A DNA stretch of 64,000 nucleotides, taken from assembly GCF_000376845.1 (NCBI RefSeq), contig NZ_AQXY01000025.1:124001-188000 (forward strand). The letters run 5' to 3'. Within the stretch, counting starts at the first letter, position 1, and the number at the start of each line of letters is the position of its first letter. Under the pieces are notes generated by a model. The model saw only the letters and a program-made list of their open reading frames with translations, was not told where the DNA came from and searched no databases. Source of the stretch: Thioalkalivibrio sp. ALE14 (GTDB lineage: Bacteria > Pseudomonadota > Gammaproteobacteria > Ectothiorhodospirales > Ectothiorhodospiraceae). Shown here piece after piece: positions 32,577 to 46,342 of this stretch. Both the position numbers and the translations under genes were made by a program.

Positions 32577-35210
32577 TCAATCCGGGTTGCGCAGGGCCTC
32601 CTTCATCCGGTACAGCGCGTCCAGGGCCTCGCGCGGGGACATATCGTCGGGGTCCAGGGTGTCGAACAGCGCCTTCAGGGCGCGTTCTTCCGGAGCCGTT
32701 TGCGGTTCCGGGTCGCTCGTCACCTCGGGTGGCGCGGGGGTGAACAGGCCGAGCTGGGGCGAGTCGGCGGCGGCCGCACGATCCTCCAGCTCGCGCAGGT
32801 GGGTGCGCGCAAGCTTCAGCACGTCGGCTGGAACACCGGCGAGCTGGGCGACCTGCAGGCCGTAGCTCTGGTTGGCCGGCCCCTCGCGGACCTGGTGCAG
32901 GAACACGATGCTGTGTTCGTGCTCCATGGCGTCGGTGTGCACGTTGGCCACGGCCGCTTCGCGTTCGGCCAGCGCGGTCAGCTCGAAGTAATGCGTGGCG
33001 AACAGGGTCAGCGCGCGGTTGTGGCGCGCCAGGCGTTCGGCGCAGGCCAGCGCGAGCGCCAGCCCGTCGAAGGTGCTGGTGCCGCGCCCGATCTCGTCCA
33101 TCAGCACCAGGCTTTCGGGACCGGCGTTGTGCAGGATATTCGCGGCCTCGGTCATCTCCACCATGAAGGTGGAGCGCCCGGAGGTCAGGTCGTCGGAGGC
33201 CCCGATGCGGGTGAAGATACGGTCCACCGGTCCGATCTGCGCGCGCGCCGCCGGGACGAAGCTGCCCATGCAGGCCAGCAGTACGATCAGCGCGGTCTGG
33301 CGCATGTAGGTGGACTTGCCGCCCATGTTGGGGCCGGTGATCACGAGCAGGCGGCGTTCTTCGGGATCCAGGTCGGTGTCGTTGGCGACGAAGGGCGCAT
33401 CGAGGCCGGCCTCCACCACTGGGTGGCGACCCTGTTCGATGCGGATGCCGGGGTTCTCCACCAGTTCCGGGCAGTGCCAGTCCAGCCGCTGGGCCCGCTC
33501 GGCCAGGCAGGCGAGGGCATCCAGCTCGGCGAGCGCGTCCGCGATCGCGCGCAGGCGCGGGGCGCGGCCCTGGAGTTCGGTGATCAGGCCGTCGAACAGC
33601 GCACGCTCGCGGGCCATCGCCTGCTCGCGGGCGGAGAGGATCTCGTCCTCGAAGCGCTTGAGTTCCTCGGTGGTGTAGCGCTCGGCGTTCTTCAGCGTCT
33701 GGCGACGCATGAAGCGCCCGGGCAGCTCGGCCGAGCGCGTGCGCGAGACCTCGATGTAGTACCCGTGCACGCGGTTGTAGGCGACCTTGAGCGTGGGGAT
33801 GCCGGTGGCCTCGCGCTCGCGCGCCTCGATCTCGCGCAGGAACGAGTCGGCGTCGTGCTCCAGTGCGCGCAGGCGGTCCAGTTCGGCATCGAAGCCGGTG
33901 CGGATCATGCCGCCGTCGGTGACGCGCAGCGGTGGCTCCTCGACCAGGGCGGCGGCCAGGGTGGCGCTCAGCTCGTCTTCCGGGGCCAGGGCGTCGTGCA
34001 GCGCCTGCAGGGATGCCGCGCTGGCGGCCAGCGGGGTCAGGGCCTGGTGCAGGGGCGGCAGGCGCTCGAGGCTCGCGAGCAGGGCGGTCAGGTCGCGCGG
34101 CCGGGCGCTGCCGAGGACGATGCGCGACAGGATGCGTTCGACATCCGCGCTTCCAGCCAGGGCCTCGCGCAGGGGCGTGGTGGCACCCGATTCCAGCAGG
34201 GCGGTGATCGCGGTCTGGCGCTCGTGGATGATCGCGCGGTCACGCAGCGGCTGGTGCAGCCACTGCAGCAGCCGGCGCGAGCCCATCGCCGAGCGGGTGG
34301 TGTCCAGCAAGGCGAGCAGCGATCCGTGGCGTTCGCCGCCCAGGGTGCGGGTCAGCTCGAGGTTGCGGCGGGTGGCCGGGTCCAGCACCAGCATCTGGCT
34401 GCGCAGCTCGTGCGCCAGGCCGGTGATGTGCGCCAGATCGCCGCGATAGCGGTTCTGCACGTAGGCGAGCAGGGCGCCGGCCGCGGCGATGCCGAGGTCC
34501 AGGCCATCGCAGCCAAAGCCGGAGAGATCCCGGGTGCCAAAGTGGGTGGTCAGGACCCGGCGGGCGGAGACACCGTCGAAATGCCAGTCCGCGTGGCGCT
34601 GCGGGGCGAGGCTCTCGATCCCGGGGATGGGCGCGGCCTGGTCCGGGATCAGGCATTCCACCGGGTCCAGCCGTGCCAGCTCGGCGGCCAGTTCGGTCGC
34701 GTCGCGCACCTCCAGCAGGCGGAACTGGCCGGAGGCGAATTCCAGGCTGGCAATCCCGTAGCCCTCCTTGCGGCCCTTGATCGCGGCCGAGCCGGCGGGG
34801 CATACGGCGACCATCCGGTTGATGCTGCGCGCCTCCAACAGGGCCTCCTCGGTGACCGTGCCGGGGGTGACGATGCGCACGACCTCGCGCTTGACCGGGC
34901 CCTTCTGCTCGCCGACCGCGCCGGTCTGCTCGCAGATGGCGACGCTCTCGCCCAGCTTCAACAGGCGCGAGAGGTAGCTCTCCAGGGTGTGCACCGGGAT
35001 GCCGGCCATGGGGATCGGCTGCCCGGCGGATTCGCCGCGCCGGGTCAGGGTGATGTCGAGCAGGCCGGCGGCGCGTTCGGCGTCGTCGTAGAACAGCTCG
35101 TAGAAGTCGCCCATGCGGTAGAGCAGCAGCGTGTCCGGGTACTCGGCCTTGATACCGAGGTACTGCTGCATCATCGGGGTGTGGGCGGAAAGGGGTTCGG
35201 CGGTGCTCAT
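32577..35210 (-). CDS. mutS: DNA mismatch repair protein MutS
   Basis: This 877-residue protein recognises mismatches and starts methyl-directed repair. The mismatch-binding domain carries [14 protein letters not shown] near the N terminus (the usual GDFYE region with the stacking Phe just upstream in the family). The ATPase domain has Walker [16 protein letters not shown], Walker [17 protein letters not shown] and the [11 protein letters not shown] signature. The start ATG 35210 ([18 protein letters not shown]) matches MutS N termini; a longer frame upstream is not conserved-looking. Length is close to E. coli MutS (853). It is divergent from the PilZ gene. Confidence 0.97.
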   Translation of the reverse strand: MSTAEPLSAHTPMMQQYLGIKAEYPDTLLLYRMGDFYELFYDDAERAAGLLDITLTRRGESAGQPIPMAGIPVHTLESYLSRLLKLGESVAICEQTGAVGEQKGPVKREVVRIVTPGTVTEEALLEARSINRMVAVCPAGSAAIKGRKEGYGIASLEFASGQFRLLEVRDATELAAELARLDPVECLIPDQAAPIPGIESLAPQRHADWHFDGVSARRVLTTHFGTRDLSGFGCDGLDLGIAAAGALLAYVQNRYRGDLAHITGLAHELRSQMLVLDPATRRNLELTRTLGGERHGSLLALLDTTRSAMGSRRLLQWLHQPLRDRAIIHERQTAITALLESGATTPLREALAGSADVERILSRIVLGSARPRDLTALLASLERLPPLHQALTPLAASAASLQALHDALAPEDELSATLAAALVEEPPLRVTDGGMIRTGFDAELDRLRALEHDADSFLREIEAREREATGIPTLKVAYNRVHGYYIEVSRTRSAELPGRFMRRQTLKNAERYTTEELKRFEDEILSAREQAMARERALFDGLITELQGRAPRLRAIADALAELDALACLAERAQRLDWHCPELVENPGIRIEQGRHPVVEAGLDAPFVANDTDLDPEERRLLVITGPNMGGKSTYMRQTALIVLLACMGSFVPAARAQIGPVDRIFTRIGASDDLTSGRSTFMVEMTEAANILHNAGPESLVLMDEIGRGTSTFDGLALALACAERLARHNRALTLFATHYFELTALAEREAAVANVHTDAMEHEHSIVFLHQVREGPANQSYGLQVAQLAGVPADVLKLARTHLRELEDRAAAADSPQLGLFTPAPPEVTSDPEPQTAPEERALKALFDTLDPDDMSPREALDALYRMKEALRNPD

Positions 35211-35343
35211 CGGTTCGGCTGCGCTCGATCCGGGCAAACGCGCAGTATACGGATGCCGGGCGCCACATGGCAGGTGGGGCTGTACCGGCAGTTGTGCCAC
35301 ACTCGGGGCAGCGCAATCGAGGCGACGTCAGGGAGGGGCGAGC

Positions 35344-35637
35344 ATGATCGGGGAAGAAGACCGGCGCGATCACAGACGGATGCAGGTGAATGCCGAGGCG
35401 CGCATGACCTGGCGCTCCAGTGGCGAGTCCGTGTCCGTGCAGCTGGAAGATCTTTCGGCCACGGGCTGCGCGTTTGTGGTCCAGCGCGAGACCGATCCCG
35501 GGGTCGACGTCAGCGTGGTGGTGCCCAGCCCGGACGGCCGCCTGGCGGGCCTGGAGCGCCACGGCCGCGTGGTGCGCTGCGATGCCGCCGAAGGCGGTGG
35601 CTGGCGGGTTGCGGTCGCCTTTGATCCGGAGGGATGA
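35344..35637 (+). CDS. PilZ-domain c-di-GMP-binding protein
   Basis: This 97-residue protein consists of a single PilZ domain. The binding-loop motif is RRDHRRMQV (RxxxR-like, residues 7-15) and the second motif is [11 protein letters not shown] (D-x-S-x-x-G, about residues 36-46). It is preceded by a GGGAGGGG site at ATG 35344 and ends seven bases before pncC. It probably acts as a small c-di-GMP receptor. Its target is unknown, but the window has other c-di-GMP-linked genes. Confidence 0.87.
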   Translation: MIGEEDRRDHRRMQVNAEARMTWRSSGESVSVQLEDLSATGCAFVVQRETDPGVDVSVVVPSPDGRLAGLERHGRVVRCDAAEGGGWRVAVAFDPEG

Positions 35638-35644
35638 TCGCGCT

Positions 35645-36178
35645 ATGACTGCCGAATCGAGCACGACCCTCCTGACCCTCCGCGAGGCCGACGCCCCCAG
35701 CCTGTCGGCCCTGGTGTACGACCTGGGCGAGCGCCTGATGGCGAAGGGCGAGCGTCTGTGTACCGTAGAGTCCTGTACCGGTGGCGGTATTGCCCAGGCG
35801 ATGACCGACATCCCGGGCAGCTCGCAATGGTTCGAATGCGGCTGGGTGGCGTACTCCAATGCCGCCAAGACCGCGATGGTCGGCGTCCCGGCCGAACTGA
35901 TCGAGGAACACGGTGCGGTCAGCGAGGCCGTGGCCCGCGCGATGGTCGAGGGCGGGCTGGCCCGCTGCGACGCGGATCACGCGCTTTCGGTCACCGGCAT
36001 CGCCGGGCCGGGCGGCGGGACGCCCGAAAAGCCGGTGGGCACCGTCTGCTTTGGCTGGCAGACGCGCGGCGGTCCCGCCCGGGTTCAGACCTGTCATTTC
36101 GATGGTGAACGCCACGAGGTTCGCCTGCAGTCCATGCTCCACGCCCTGAGCGATCTGCTCGCCCACGAGGCGGCCTGA
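35645..36178 (+). CDS. pncC: nicotinamide-nucleotide amidase PncC (CinA C-terminal family)
   Basis: This 177-residue cytoplasmic enzyme deamidates NMN to nicotinate mononucleotide in pyridine-nucleotide recycling. Family motifs are [32 protein letters not shown] and [20 protein letters not shown]. The last is the most conserved segment of CinA C-terminal domains. It is the stand-alone short form as in E. coli YgaD. Its place directly upstream of recA is the common proteobacterial order. Confidence 0.93.
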   Translation: MTAESSTTLLTLREADAPSLSALVYDLGERLMAKGERLCTVESCTGGGIAQAMTDIPGSSQWFECGWVAYSNAAKTAMVGVPAELIEEHGAVSEAVARAMVEGGLARCDADHALSVTGIAGPGGGTPEKPVGTVCFGWQTRGGPARVQTCHFDGERHEVRLQSMLHALSDLLAHEAA

Positions 36179-36322
36179 CGCCGCTCGGGGCGGGTTTCGC
36201 GCGCGGCATTGATCCGCGCAGGATCCCGGGTTGGGTCGTTCCCCGCCCTGTGGGATACTGCGGCCCCGTATCCGGCCCGCAACGGGTCGGAAACCATCGC
36301 TGCAAGTATCGGGAGGCAAACC

Positions 36323-37343
<1,021 letters not shown>

Positions 37344-37369
<26 letters not shown>

Positions 37370-37826
37370 TCCGGCCGACCCGGAGGCCGCGCTGGAGGCG
37401 GGTCTGCGGTTGCTGGTCCGGCGTGAACACTCCGCGCTGGAGCTTTCTCGCAAGCTGGCCGAGCGCGGCTTCGAGCGGGATGCGGTCGACGCCGCGCTGG
37501 AACGCGCGCGGGAACTCGACTACCTGAGCGACACCCGTTACGCGGATTTCATGGCCCGCCACCGCACCGAACAGGGCTACGGCGAGCAGCGCATCCGCGC
37601 CGAACTTGCTCACAACGGTATCGGCAACGATACCGTCAACACCGCAATCGAGGCCCTGGAGATCGACTGGGTCGACCAGGCGCGCGGACAGCTCGAACGC
37701 CACTTCCGCCACCCCCCCGAGACCCGCGAGGACGAGGCCCGCATGCTCCGCCACCTGGCGGGGCGCGGCTTCCCCGGCGGCGTCGCCCACCAGGCCCTCG
37801 CCGCCTGGAAGGACGAGACCCCGTAG
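37344..37826 (+). CDS. recX: RecX regulatory protein
   Basis: This 160-residue protein modulates RecA filament growth. It is a chain of three-helix repeats with [37 protein letters not shown] and [16 protein letters not shown], all typical of RecX. It starts 26 bases inside recA, with the ATG at 37344, so expression is probably coupled. A REP-like hairpin follows its stop by 15 bases. Confidence 0.94.
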
Positions 37827-37840
37827 GACGCCGTGGCCCC

Positions 37841-37913
37841 CTGTAGGAGCGCAGCCCTCTGCGCGATGGGGCGCTGGACAGGCTCGATCGGCCAGAGGGC
37901 TGGCCTCCTGCAT
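37841..37913. repeat. REP-like hairpin (TGTAGGAGC family), copy 2
   Basis: The unit starts CTGTAGGAGCGCAGCCCTCT and ends AGAGGGCTGGCCTCCTGCA. It lies between recX and alaS and could act as a transcription-attenuating stem at the end of recA-recX. Confidence 0.72.
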
Positions 37914-38001
37914 CATGGCCGGAAGGCGGGCCCGGCAATACGCGGGTGGGGCGCTCGCGTGATAGCATTCCGGGTTTGACCCCAACGCTCACCGGAACCG
38001 C

Positions 38002-40611
<2,610 letters not shown>

Positions 40612-40633
40612 TCGGCCCCGAGTCGGCGAAGCC

Positions 40634-40739
40634 CGTCATCGCGAGGCGCGCAGCGACGTGGCGACCTCCTTGGGGAGCCCCGGCGCATGAGCGCTTCGGC
40701 GGGCACCGCTGGGCCGCGAGGCAGGGCCTCGCAACGACG
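40634..40739. repeat. GTCATNGCGAGG-type palindromic element between alaS and lysC
   Basis: The unit begins CGTCATCGCGAGGCGCGCAG and ends GGCCTCGCAACGACG, giving imperfect inverted ends around about 80 bases. It is a smaller relative of the 156-bp element at 20452. Confidence 0.7.
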
Positions 40740-40841
40740 ATGCAAATAGTGTTTAATGTTTACTCTTTAAGTAAACGCTAATGGATGGGGCGCGCCCTGT
40801 CCGGACGGCCGCAAGGGCCGGGCACGGAACGGAATCTTCAA

Positions 40842-42086
40842 ATGGCGTTGCTGGTACTCAAATTTGGCGGCACTTCGGTGGGATCGCCCGAGCGCATCCA
40901 GGCGGTGGCGGAACGCGCCCTGAAGCTGCGCGAGGAAGGCCATCAGCTGGTGATCGTGGTCTCCGCGATGAGCGGCGAGACCGATCGTCTGCTGGGGCTG
41001 GCGCACGCGCTGAACCCGCGCGCGGACGGTCGCGAACTGGATGTGCTGCTGTCCACCGGGGAGCAGGTCACCATCGCGCTGCTGGCGATGGCGCTGGAGG
41101 CGCGCGGCTGTGACGCACGCTCCTACACCGGCGCGCAGGTGACCATCCGCACCGACAGTGCGCACAACAAGGCGCGCATCCGCAGCATCGACGATGCCCG
41201 CGTGCGCGGCGACCTGGACGCGGGACGTGTCGTGGTCGTGGCCGGTTTCCAGGGCGTGGACGAGGAAGGGGCGATCACCACCCTGGGGCGTGGCGGATCG
41301 GACACCACAGCCGTGGCGCTGGCCGCGGCGCTGAAGGCCGACGAGTGCCGAATCTACACCGATGTCGACGGCGTCTACACGACCGATCCGCGCCTGGTCC
41401 CGAATGCCCGGCGTTTGCACCGCATCACCTTCGAGGAGATGCTGGAGATGGCAAGCTTGGGCTCCAAGGTGCTGCAGATCCGGGCGGTGGAATTTGCCGG
41501 CAAGTACAACGTCCCCCTCAGAGTGCTGTCCTCGTTCGAGGAAGGACCGGGGACCCTGATTACCACGGAGGAGGATGCGCAGGTGGAACAGGCTCTGGTT
41601 GCGGGTATCGCGTTCAATCAGAACGAGGCCCAGCTGACGGTTCAGGGCGTCCCCGATCAGCCGGGGGTCGCGCATCGCATCCTCGGCCCGATCGCGGAGG
41701 CCAACATCGAGGTGGACATGATCGTGCAGAACGTGGGCGCGGATCAGACCACCGACTTCACCTTTACGGTTCATCGCAACGACTACGACAAGGCCCTGGA
41801 GATCCTGCAGGCGGCGGCCCGCGATCTGGGTGCCCGCGAGGTCGCGGGCGACACGCACATCGTGAAGATCTCGGTGGTCGGGGTGGGCATGCGTTCCCAC
41901 GCCGGGATTGCCAGCAAGATGTTCCAGGCCCTGTCCCGCGAAACCATCAACATCCGGATGATCTCCACCTCGGAAATCAAGATCTCCGTGGTCGTGGATG
42001 AGAAGTACCTCGAACTTGCAGTACGTGCATTGCACGATGCCTTTGAACTCGAACACGACCCAGCCGGTCAACAGGAGGACGGTTAA
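40842..42086 (+). CDS. lysC: aspartate kinase
   Basis: This 414-residue enzyme phosphorylates aspartate, the first step to lysine, methionine and threonine. The start at ATG 40842 begins the kinase motif [16 protein letters not shown], and a GGAA site precedes it; the frame is open further upstream without a conserved N terminus. The kinase domain also has [20 protein letters not shown]. Two ACT domains follow (about residues 260-330 and 340-410), so feedback control by lysine and/or threonine is expected. Location between alaS and csrA is common in gammaproteobacteria outside the enterics. Confidence 0.96.
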   Translation: MALLVLKFGGTSVGSPERIQAVAERALKLREEGHQLVIVVSAMSGETDRLLGLAHALNPRADGRELDVLLSTGEQVTIALLAMALEARGCDARSYTGAQVTIRTDSAHNKARIRSIDDARVRGDLDAGRVVVVAGFQGVDEEGAITTLGRGGSDTTAVALAAALKADECRIYTDVDGVYTTDPRLVPNARRLHRITFEEMLEMASLGSKVLQIRAVEFAGKYNVPLRVLSSFEEGPGTLITTEEDAQVEQALVAGIAFNQNEAQLTVQGVPDQPGVAHRILGPIAEANIEVDMIVQNVGADQTTDFTFTVHRNDYDKALEILQAAARDLGAREVAGDTHIVKISVVGVGMRSHAGIASKMFQALSRETINIRMISTSEIKISVVVDEKYLELAVRALHDAFELEHDPAGQQEDG

Positions 42087-42154
42087 GGATGACAGACCGT
42101 AAAACGGTTACCGGACGACCGACTCCGTCCGACACAGGCACTGCGGAGAAGAGC

Positions 42155-42409
42155 ATGCTCATTTTGACTCGACGTGTGGGCGAGACCCTCATGATCGGCG
42201 AGGATGTGTCCGTCACCGTCCTGGGGGTCAAGGGCAATCAGGTCCGCATCGGCATCAATGCGCCCCAGGACGTCGCGGTCCATCGCGAGGAGATTTTCCA
42301 GCGCATCCAGCGCGAATCCAACGTCGCCGGCGGTGAAGGCGGCGGGGAGAACTCCAGTGGCGGTGGCACCGGGGCTGGGGGCGTCGCCGCAAGCGCACGC
42401 GACGACTGA
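42155..42409 (+). CDS. csrA: carbon storage regulator CsrA with Gly-rich tail
   Basis: This small RNA-binding dimer has 84 residues. The core reads [20 protein letters not shown], followed by [12 protein letters not shown] and [10 protein letters not shown]. These carry the conserved RNA-binding Leu4/Arg6 and Arg44-type residues. The start ATG 42155 after GGAGAAGAG gives the normal N terminus; an in-frame ATG at 42089 would add 22 residues not found in CsrA. After residue 55 comes an unusual Gly/Ser-rich tail of about 28 residues (usual length 60-67). It controls translation of many mRNAs, often biofilm and carbon genes. Confidence 0.95.
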   Translation: MLILTRRVGETLMIGEDVSVTVLGVKGNQVRIGINAPQDVAVHREEIFQRIQRESNVAGGEGGGENSSGGGTGAGGVAASARDD

Positions 42410-42429
42410 GGTCCCCGTACGGAAGTGGG

Positions 42430-42470
42430 AAGGCCCGGAGGTGGCGATCCGCCTTTCGGGCCTTTCATTT
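42430..42470 (+). terminator. terminator hairpin after csrA
   Basis: AAGGCCCG at 42430-42437 pairs with CGGGCCTT at 42457-42464, followed by TCATTT. The second arm can alternatively pair with GAAGGCCCGA at 42471-42480. Two mutually exclusive stems are thus possible just upstream of the tRNA-Ser gene. Confidence 0.65.
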
Positions 42471-42504
42471 GAAGGCCCGAGGCCTTATCCTGTGCCGCGT
42501 TTCC

Positions 42505-42595
42505 GGAGAGTTGGCCGAGTGGTCGAAGGCGCTCCCCTGCTAAGGGAGTATGGGTCAAAAGCCCATCGAGGGTTCGAATCCCTCACTCTCCGCCA
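42505..42595 (+). tRNA. tRNA-Ser (anticodon GCT)
   Basis: This is a 91-base class II tRNA with CCA encoded. The acceptor stem GGAGAGT pairs with ACTCTCC, the D-arm contains TGGCCGAGTGG, and the anticodon stem-loop is CTCCCCTGCTAAGGGAG with anticodon GCT (reads AGC/AGU). A long variable arm (TATGGG...CCCATC) is typical of serine tRNAs, and the T-loop is GGTTCGAATCC. The order csrA-tRNA-Ser is conserved in gammaproteobacteria. Confidence 0.97.
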
Positions 42596-42823
42596 AATCC
42601 TGCAAAGGGGCCCGAGTGGCCCCTTTCGCACGTCTGGCCCCCGAGATTTCCGGGATTCGAACCCGAGATATAAAAGCGATGGTTCGACCGGTGGCGCGTA
42701 GCGACACCGGAACGCCGCAGCGTAGCGAAGGCGGCCCGAAGGGCGACCGGCGCAGCCGGGCGTAATCCTCACTCTCCGCCAAATCCTGCAAAGGGGCCCG
42801 AGTGGCCCCTTTCGCATGTCTGG
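42581..42823. repeat. direct duplication of the tRNA-Ser 3' end and its terminator (period 186)
   Basis: The 57-base block 42581-42637 (last 15 tRNA bases plus downstream hairpin) recurs at 42767-42823 with one difference. Both copies carry the stem AAAGGGGCC...GGCCCCTTT, a likely terminator of the tRNA transcript. The 129 bases between them contain a T-arm-like motif in antisense (GGGATTCGAACCCG) and GC-rich filler, without a gene. The layout resembles an attL/attR remnant or an unequal tandem duplication at a tRNA gene. Confidence 0.8.
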
Positions 42824-42945
42824 CTCCGGCGTTCGTCCCCCAGCCCGTCCCCCATTGCTTCGTGATCCGAACCTGTTTGTGCGGCCACCGAAAGTCGGAT
42901 GCCGGCGTGTCGGGCGCGTTTCGCTGCGAGGGCCCGCGGCCGGCC

Positions 42946-44628
42946 TCAGCTCCGGCCGAGCGGTTTCGCGATCTCGAGGCGCGGCCAGCTGGCCGGCAGT
43001 TGTTCCGGGGCATGGGTGACGAGGATGCACTGACGGTCCTGCAGCCAGGGCAGCAGCCGTTCCACCACTCGTTGTTGCGTGGGGGTATCCAGACCGGAAA
43101 AGGGCTCGTCGAGCAGGACGACAGGCCGGTCCTGAAGGACGACCGCCGCCAGGGCCAGACGGCGCCGCTGGCCGCCGGAAAGATACGAGCCGCCCTCGCC
43201 GATGCGGTAGTCCAGACCTTCGTCGGTACTGCGCACGGCCTCTGCGAGATCGACCTGTTCCAGGGCCTCCCACAGTGCGGCATCGCTCAACGGCGTGTGA
43301 TTCGGACTCAGTATGCTGCGGAGGGCCGTGTCCGGCAGTTGCAGGCCCTGGGGCAGGTAGCTGATGTGGCGGTACCGGCTATCGACCGTGATCCGTTGCA
43401 GATCGTCGTCGCCGAGCAATACGGTACCGCCCAGCGGTGGCATTTCGCCGGCGAGGGTATCCAGCAGCGTGCTCTTGCCGCGCCCGCTGGCCCCGCTGAT
43501 TACCAGGGGATGGCCGCGCACGGGTTCGAGGTCCAGTGGCCCGAGTAACGGGCGCTCGCGGCGAAAGCCGATGATCATGCGGTGGGCGCGCAGCGCAGGG
43601 ACCTCATCGGCCGGGGTCGGGTCCGGGCGCTCGACGGGTGCGGGGTTCTGGGCGGTCGTCTCCAGATGCTGCACGCGGCCGGCGGCCTCGAGACTCTCGC
43701 CGGCACGCCACCATGCGCCGGGCAGGCTGCCGAGGACCTCGCCCAGGCCCAGCGTCATCAGCGGGAGCAACACCGCGACAGGGGCGCTCAGCGCTCCGTC
43801 GCGATACCAGCCCAGTGCCAGCACCAGCATCAGCAGGGCGGCTGTGCCAACCACGGCCTGCACGAGCTGCTCGGACCCGACGCCAAATGCCTCCTGGGCA
43901 CGTTGCCGGCGGGCATAGGCGTCGTTGTCCTGCCGCAAAACGGCCTCGTGTTCGCGGGCGCGGTCGTAGGCCAGCAGTTCGGCCAGGCCGCCGATGTAGT
44001 CGAACAGCCCGACGCGTTCCCGGGCCCGGGCCTGCACGAGTGCGTGGCTGCGCCGCTGTCCGGCAAGGGCGAGCAGACCGGAGACCGCGAGCGTCGCGAC
44101 GCCCGAGGCCGCGAGTACGACCGCGGCGGGCCAGGGTGCCAGCCAGACGGCGATGACCAGCGTGACCACCAGGCTGATCGCCGCCGCGATCATGGGGCCA
44201 ACCACCCGCAGGGGCATCGCATCGAGGGTGTCGATGTCGCCGGTCAGGCGCGTCTGCAGGTCGCCACTGCGGTAGGCGCGAATGCGTTCCATGGGCAGCG
44301 CGGCGAGGCCGCGGAAGCTGTGGCCGCGCAGGTCGGCCAGGCTGCGCAGCACCGCCTCGTGACTGACCAGGCGTTCGAAGTAGCGCGCTAGGGTGCGACT
44401 GATCGCGGCGGTGCGGATGCCACCGGACGGCACGTAGAGGTCCAGGGTGGCCAGAAGCCCGGCGCCGGCCAGGGCGGTCGCGGTGATGAACCAGCCGGAC
44501 AGCGCCAGCAGCGCGATGCCGGCGATCCAGGTCAATGCCAGAAGGCCCCAGGCACCCCAGTACCAGGCCCGGCGTTGGCGGAATACGCGATGCAGAAAGG
44601 CCAGTTTGGCACGGGTCCCGTCACGCAT
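42946..44628 (-). CDS. cydC: thiol-reductant ABC exporter subunit CydC
   Basis: This 560-residue ABC half-transporter has six helices in the first 300 residues, then an ATPase domain. Walker A is SGASGRGKST, the signature is YLSGGQRRRLAL and Walker B is VVLLDEPFSGLD. CydDC exports cysteine/glutathione (and affects haem) to the periplasm and is needed for cytochrome bd assembly. It starts eight bases inside the end of cydD. The pairing with SQR-like and cydAB genes in one island fits that role. Confidence 0.93.
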   Translation of the reverse strand: MRDGTRAKLAFLHRVFRQRRAWYWGAWGLLALTWIAGIALLALSGWFITATALAGAGLLATLDLYVPSGGIRTAAISRTLARYFERLVSHEAVLRSLADLRGHSFRGLAALPMERIRAYRSGDLQTRLTGDIDTLDAMPLRVVGPMIAAAISLVVTLVIAVWLAPWPAAVVLAASGVATLAVSGLLALAGQRRSHALVQARARERVGLFDYIGGLAELLAYDRAREHEAVLRQDNDAYARRQRAQEAFGVGSEQLVQAVVGTAALLMLVLALGWYRDGALSAPVAVLLPLMTLGLGEVLGSLPGAWWRAGESLEAAGRVQHLETTAQNPAPVERPDPTPADEVPALRAHRMIIGFRRERPLLGPLDLEPVRGHPLVISGASGRGKSTLLDTLAGEMPPLGGTVLLGDDDLQRITVDSRYRHISYLPQGLQLPDTALRSILSPNHTPLSDAALWEALEQVDLAEAVRSTDEGLDYRIGEGGSYLSGGQRRRLALAAVVLQDRPVVLLDEPFSGLDTPTQQRVVERLLPWLQDRQCILVTHAPEQLPASWPRLEIAKPLGRS

Positions 44629-46339
44629 CGTGTGTCTCCGGAGTGGCCGGCGTCAGTTCCAGGCGTTGCGGGCAGCGCTGGTGGATGGCGGCATGATGAC
44701 TCGCGATCACCAGCGTCAGGCCCCGGGCCTCGGCCAGCTGAAACAGCGTGTCGAGCAAGGCCTGTTCGGTGTCCGGGTCGAGTGCACTGGTGGGTTCGTC
44801 GAGCAGCCAGAGTCGGTGCCCCGAGAGCAGGGCGCGTGCCACGGCGACCCGCTGGGCCTGACCGCCGGAAAGCCCGTGCCGGGCCTCGCCGATAGCGGTA
44901 TCCAGGCCGTCGGGGAGCTCCGGGGCATCGAGCGGCAGCCCGGCCTGCTCCAGCGCCGTGGCCATCTCCGCATCGGCGATCGTTGCATGGCGGGCGAGCT
45001 GCAGGTTCTCGCGCAGGCTGCCGTGGAACAGATGGGCGTCCTGGTCGATCCAGGCGAAATGCCGGGCCAGGGGATGGCGCCGGACGCGGCCTTCGGCGGG
45101 CGGCAGGAAGCCGGCGCACACCGCGAGCAGGGTGGACTTGCCACTGCCACTGGGCCCGGTCAGCGCGAGATGCGCCCCGGTTTGAATCTCGAGGTCGAGA
45201 GACTTCAGGACGGGCGTGCGCTGCCCCGGGTAGTGCACCGTGACGCCTTCGAGCTGCAGCCAGGGGCCGGTCACGTCCTCGCGATTGAATTCGGTGGCCT
45301 CGGCCAGCCCCTCGGGGTCGGTGGGTGCCGCAAGCGCGGGGGCAAGGCTCTGCGCCGCCGCCAGGGCGCTCGCGCGGTCATGGTAGCTCTGGGCGAACTG
45401 GCGCAGGGGCAGGAAGTACTCCGGCGCCAGCAGCAGGACGAACAACCCGGTGAACAGGGTGATGTCGCCGGCGGGGCCGTAGTCGATGGCGCCGAACAGG
45501 GCGAAGCCGATGTAGATGGCGACCATGCCGATGGCAACCGCGCTGAAGAATTCCATGATCGCCGAGGACAGGAACGCGACCCGCAGGGTGCGCATGGTCA
45601 GCCGCCGTTGCTGGTGACTGCGCTCGACGACCTCCGTCTCGGTCGCGGCGATGGCGCGGGCTCGGCGCAGCCAGTCCAGGGTACGGATACGGTCGAGAAA
45701 GTGCCCCGCCAGGCGGTTCTCCTCCTCCTGCTGACGCCGGTGGATCTGTTCCGCGCCCATGCCGACGATCGCCATGAACGCCGGGATCAGCGGAGCGGCG
45801 AGCAGCAACAGCAGGGCGGCGAGCCAGTCCAGCCAGAGTGCCGCGACCAGGATCGCCAGTGGCGTCAGGATGACCGCCTGGCGCGCGGGCAGGTAGCGCG
45901 CGTAGTAGCCGGTCAGGTCATCCACCCGCGTCTGGAACTGCTCGGCCCAGGCACCCGCGGTGGTCTGCCCGGCCAGCCGCGCAGGTCCGGCCTCCCGGGC
46001 CTGTTGCAGGAGATCGGCGCGCAGCTGCTGCTTCACCGCGAAGGCGAGGCGGTGACCGGCCAGATCCCGCAGGGTCTGGGCGGCATAGCGCAGGGCGAGC
46101 AACACGAGGCCCGCGAGCAGGATGCCCGGCAGGTTCGGGGGATCATTGGCGAACAGCGTCCCGTGCACCGCCCAGGCCACCAGCCCCGCCAGCGCAATGG
46201 TGGCCAGCGTGGCCACCAGCGTGCCCGCGGCGCTGAGCGCCAGCCAGCGGCGGTGCGGCCGTTGCCGCACGCGCAGCCATTGCCCCGGCGAGGCACGGTC
46301 GTCCGTCGCCTGTGCGTCTGTTCCACCCGGTTGCGTCAT
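44621..46339 (-). CDS. cydD: thiol-reductant ABC exporter subunit CydD
   Basis: This 572-residue partner of CydC has six helices to about residue 310 and an ATPase domain with Walker A TGPSGSGKST, signature LSGGQAQRVAVARALL and Walker B LWLLDEPTSALD. The transmembrane part has the CydD-like EQIHRRQQEEENRLAGHFLD stretch. It begins four bases after the SQR-like gene stop and is almost certainly in the same transcript. Confidence 0.93.
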   Translation of the reverse strand: MTQPGGTDAQATDDRASPGQWLRVRQRPHRRWLALSAAGTLVATLATIALAGLVAWAVHGTLFANDPPNLPGILLAGLVLLALRYAAQTLRDLAGHRLAFAVKQQLRADLLQQAREAGPARLAGQTTAGAWAEQFQTRVDDLTGYYARYLPARQAVILTPLAILVAALWLDWLAALLLLLAAPLIPAFMAIVGMGAEQIHRRQQEEENRLAGHFLDRIRTLDWLRRARAIAATETEVVERSHQQRRLTMRTLRVAFLSSAIMEFFSAVAIGMVAIYIGFALFGAIDYGPAGDITLFTGLFVLLLAPEYFLPLRQFAQSYHDRASALAAAQSLAPALAAPTDPEGLAEATEFNREDVTGPWLQLEGVTVHYPGQRTPVLKSLDLEIQTGAHLALTGPSGSGKSTLLAVCAGFLPPAEGRVRRHPLARHFAWIDQDAHLFHGSLRENLQLARHATIADAEMATALEQAGLPLDAPELPDGLDTAIGEARHGLSGGQAQRVAVARALLSGHRLWLLDEPTSALDPDTEQALLDTLFQLAEARGLTLVIASHHAAIHQRCPQRLELTPATPETHDA

Positions 46340-46342
46340 CGA

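Noticed and set aside
36180-36322. A LexA/SOS box upstream of recA
   Set aside because: No CTGT-N8-ACAG palindrome or close variant was found.
42485-42780. Small open frames with RDSNPR/GIRTRD-like peptides around the tRNA-Ser
   Set aside because: These are translations of tRNA T-arm sequence and its duplicate, a well-known source of spurious proteins.
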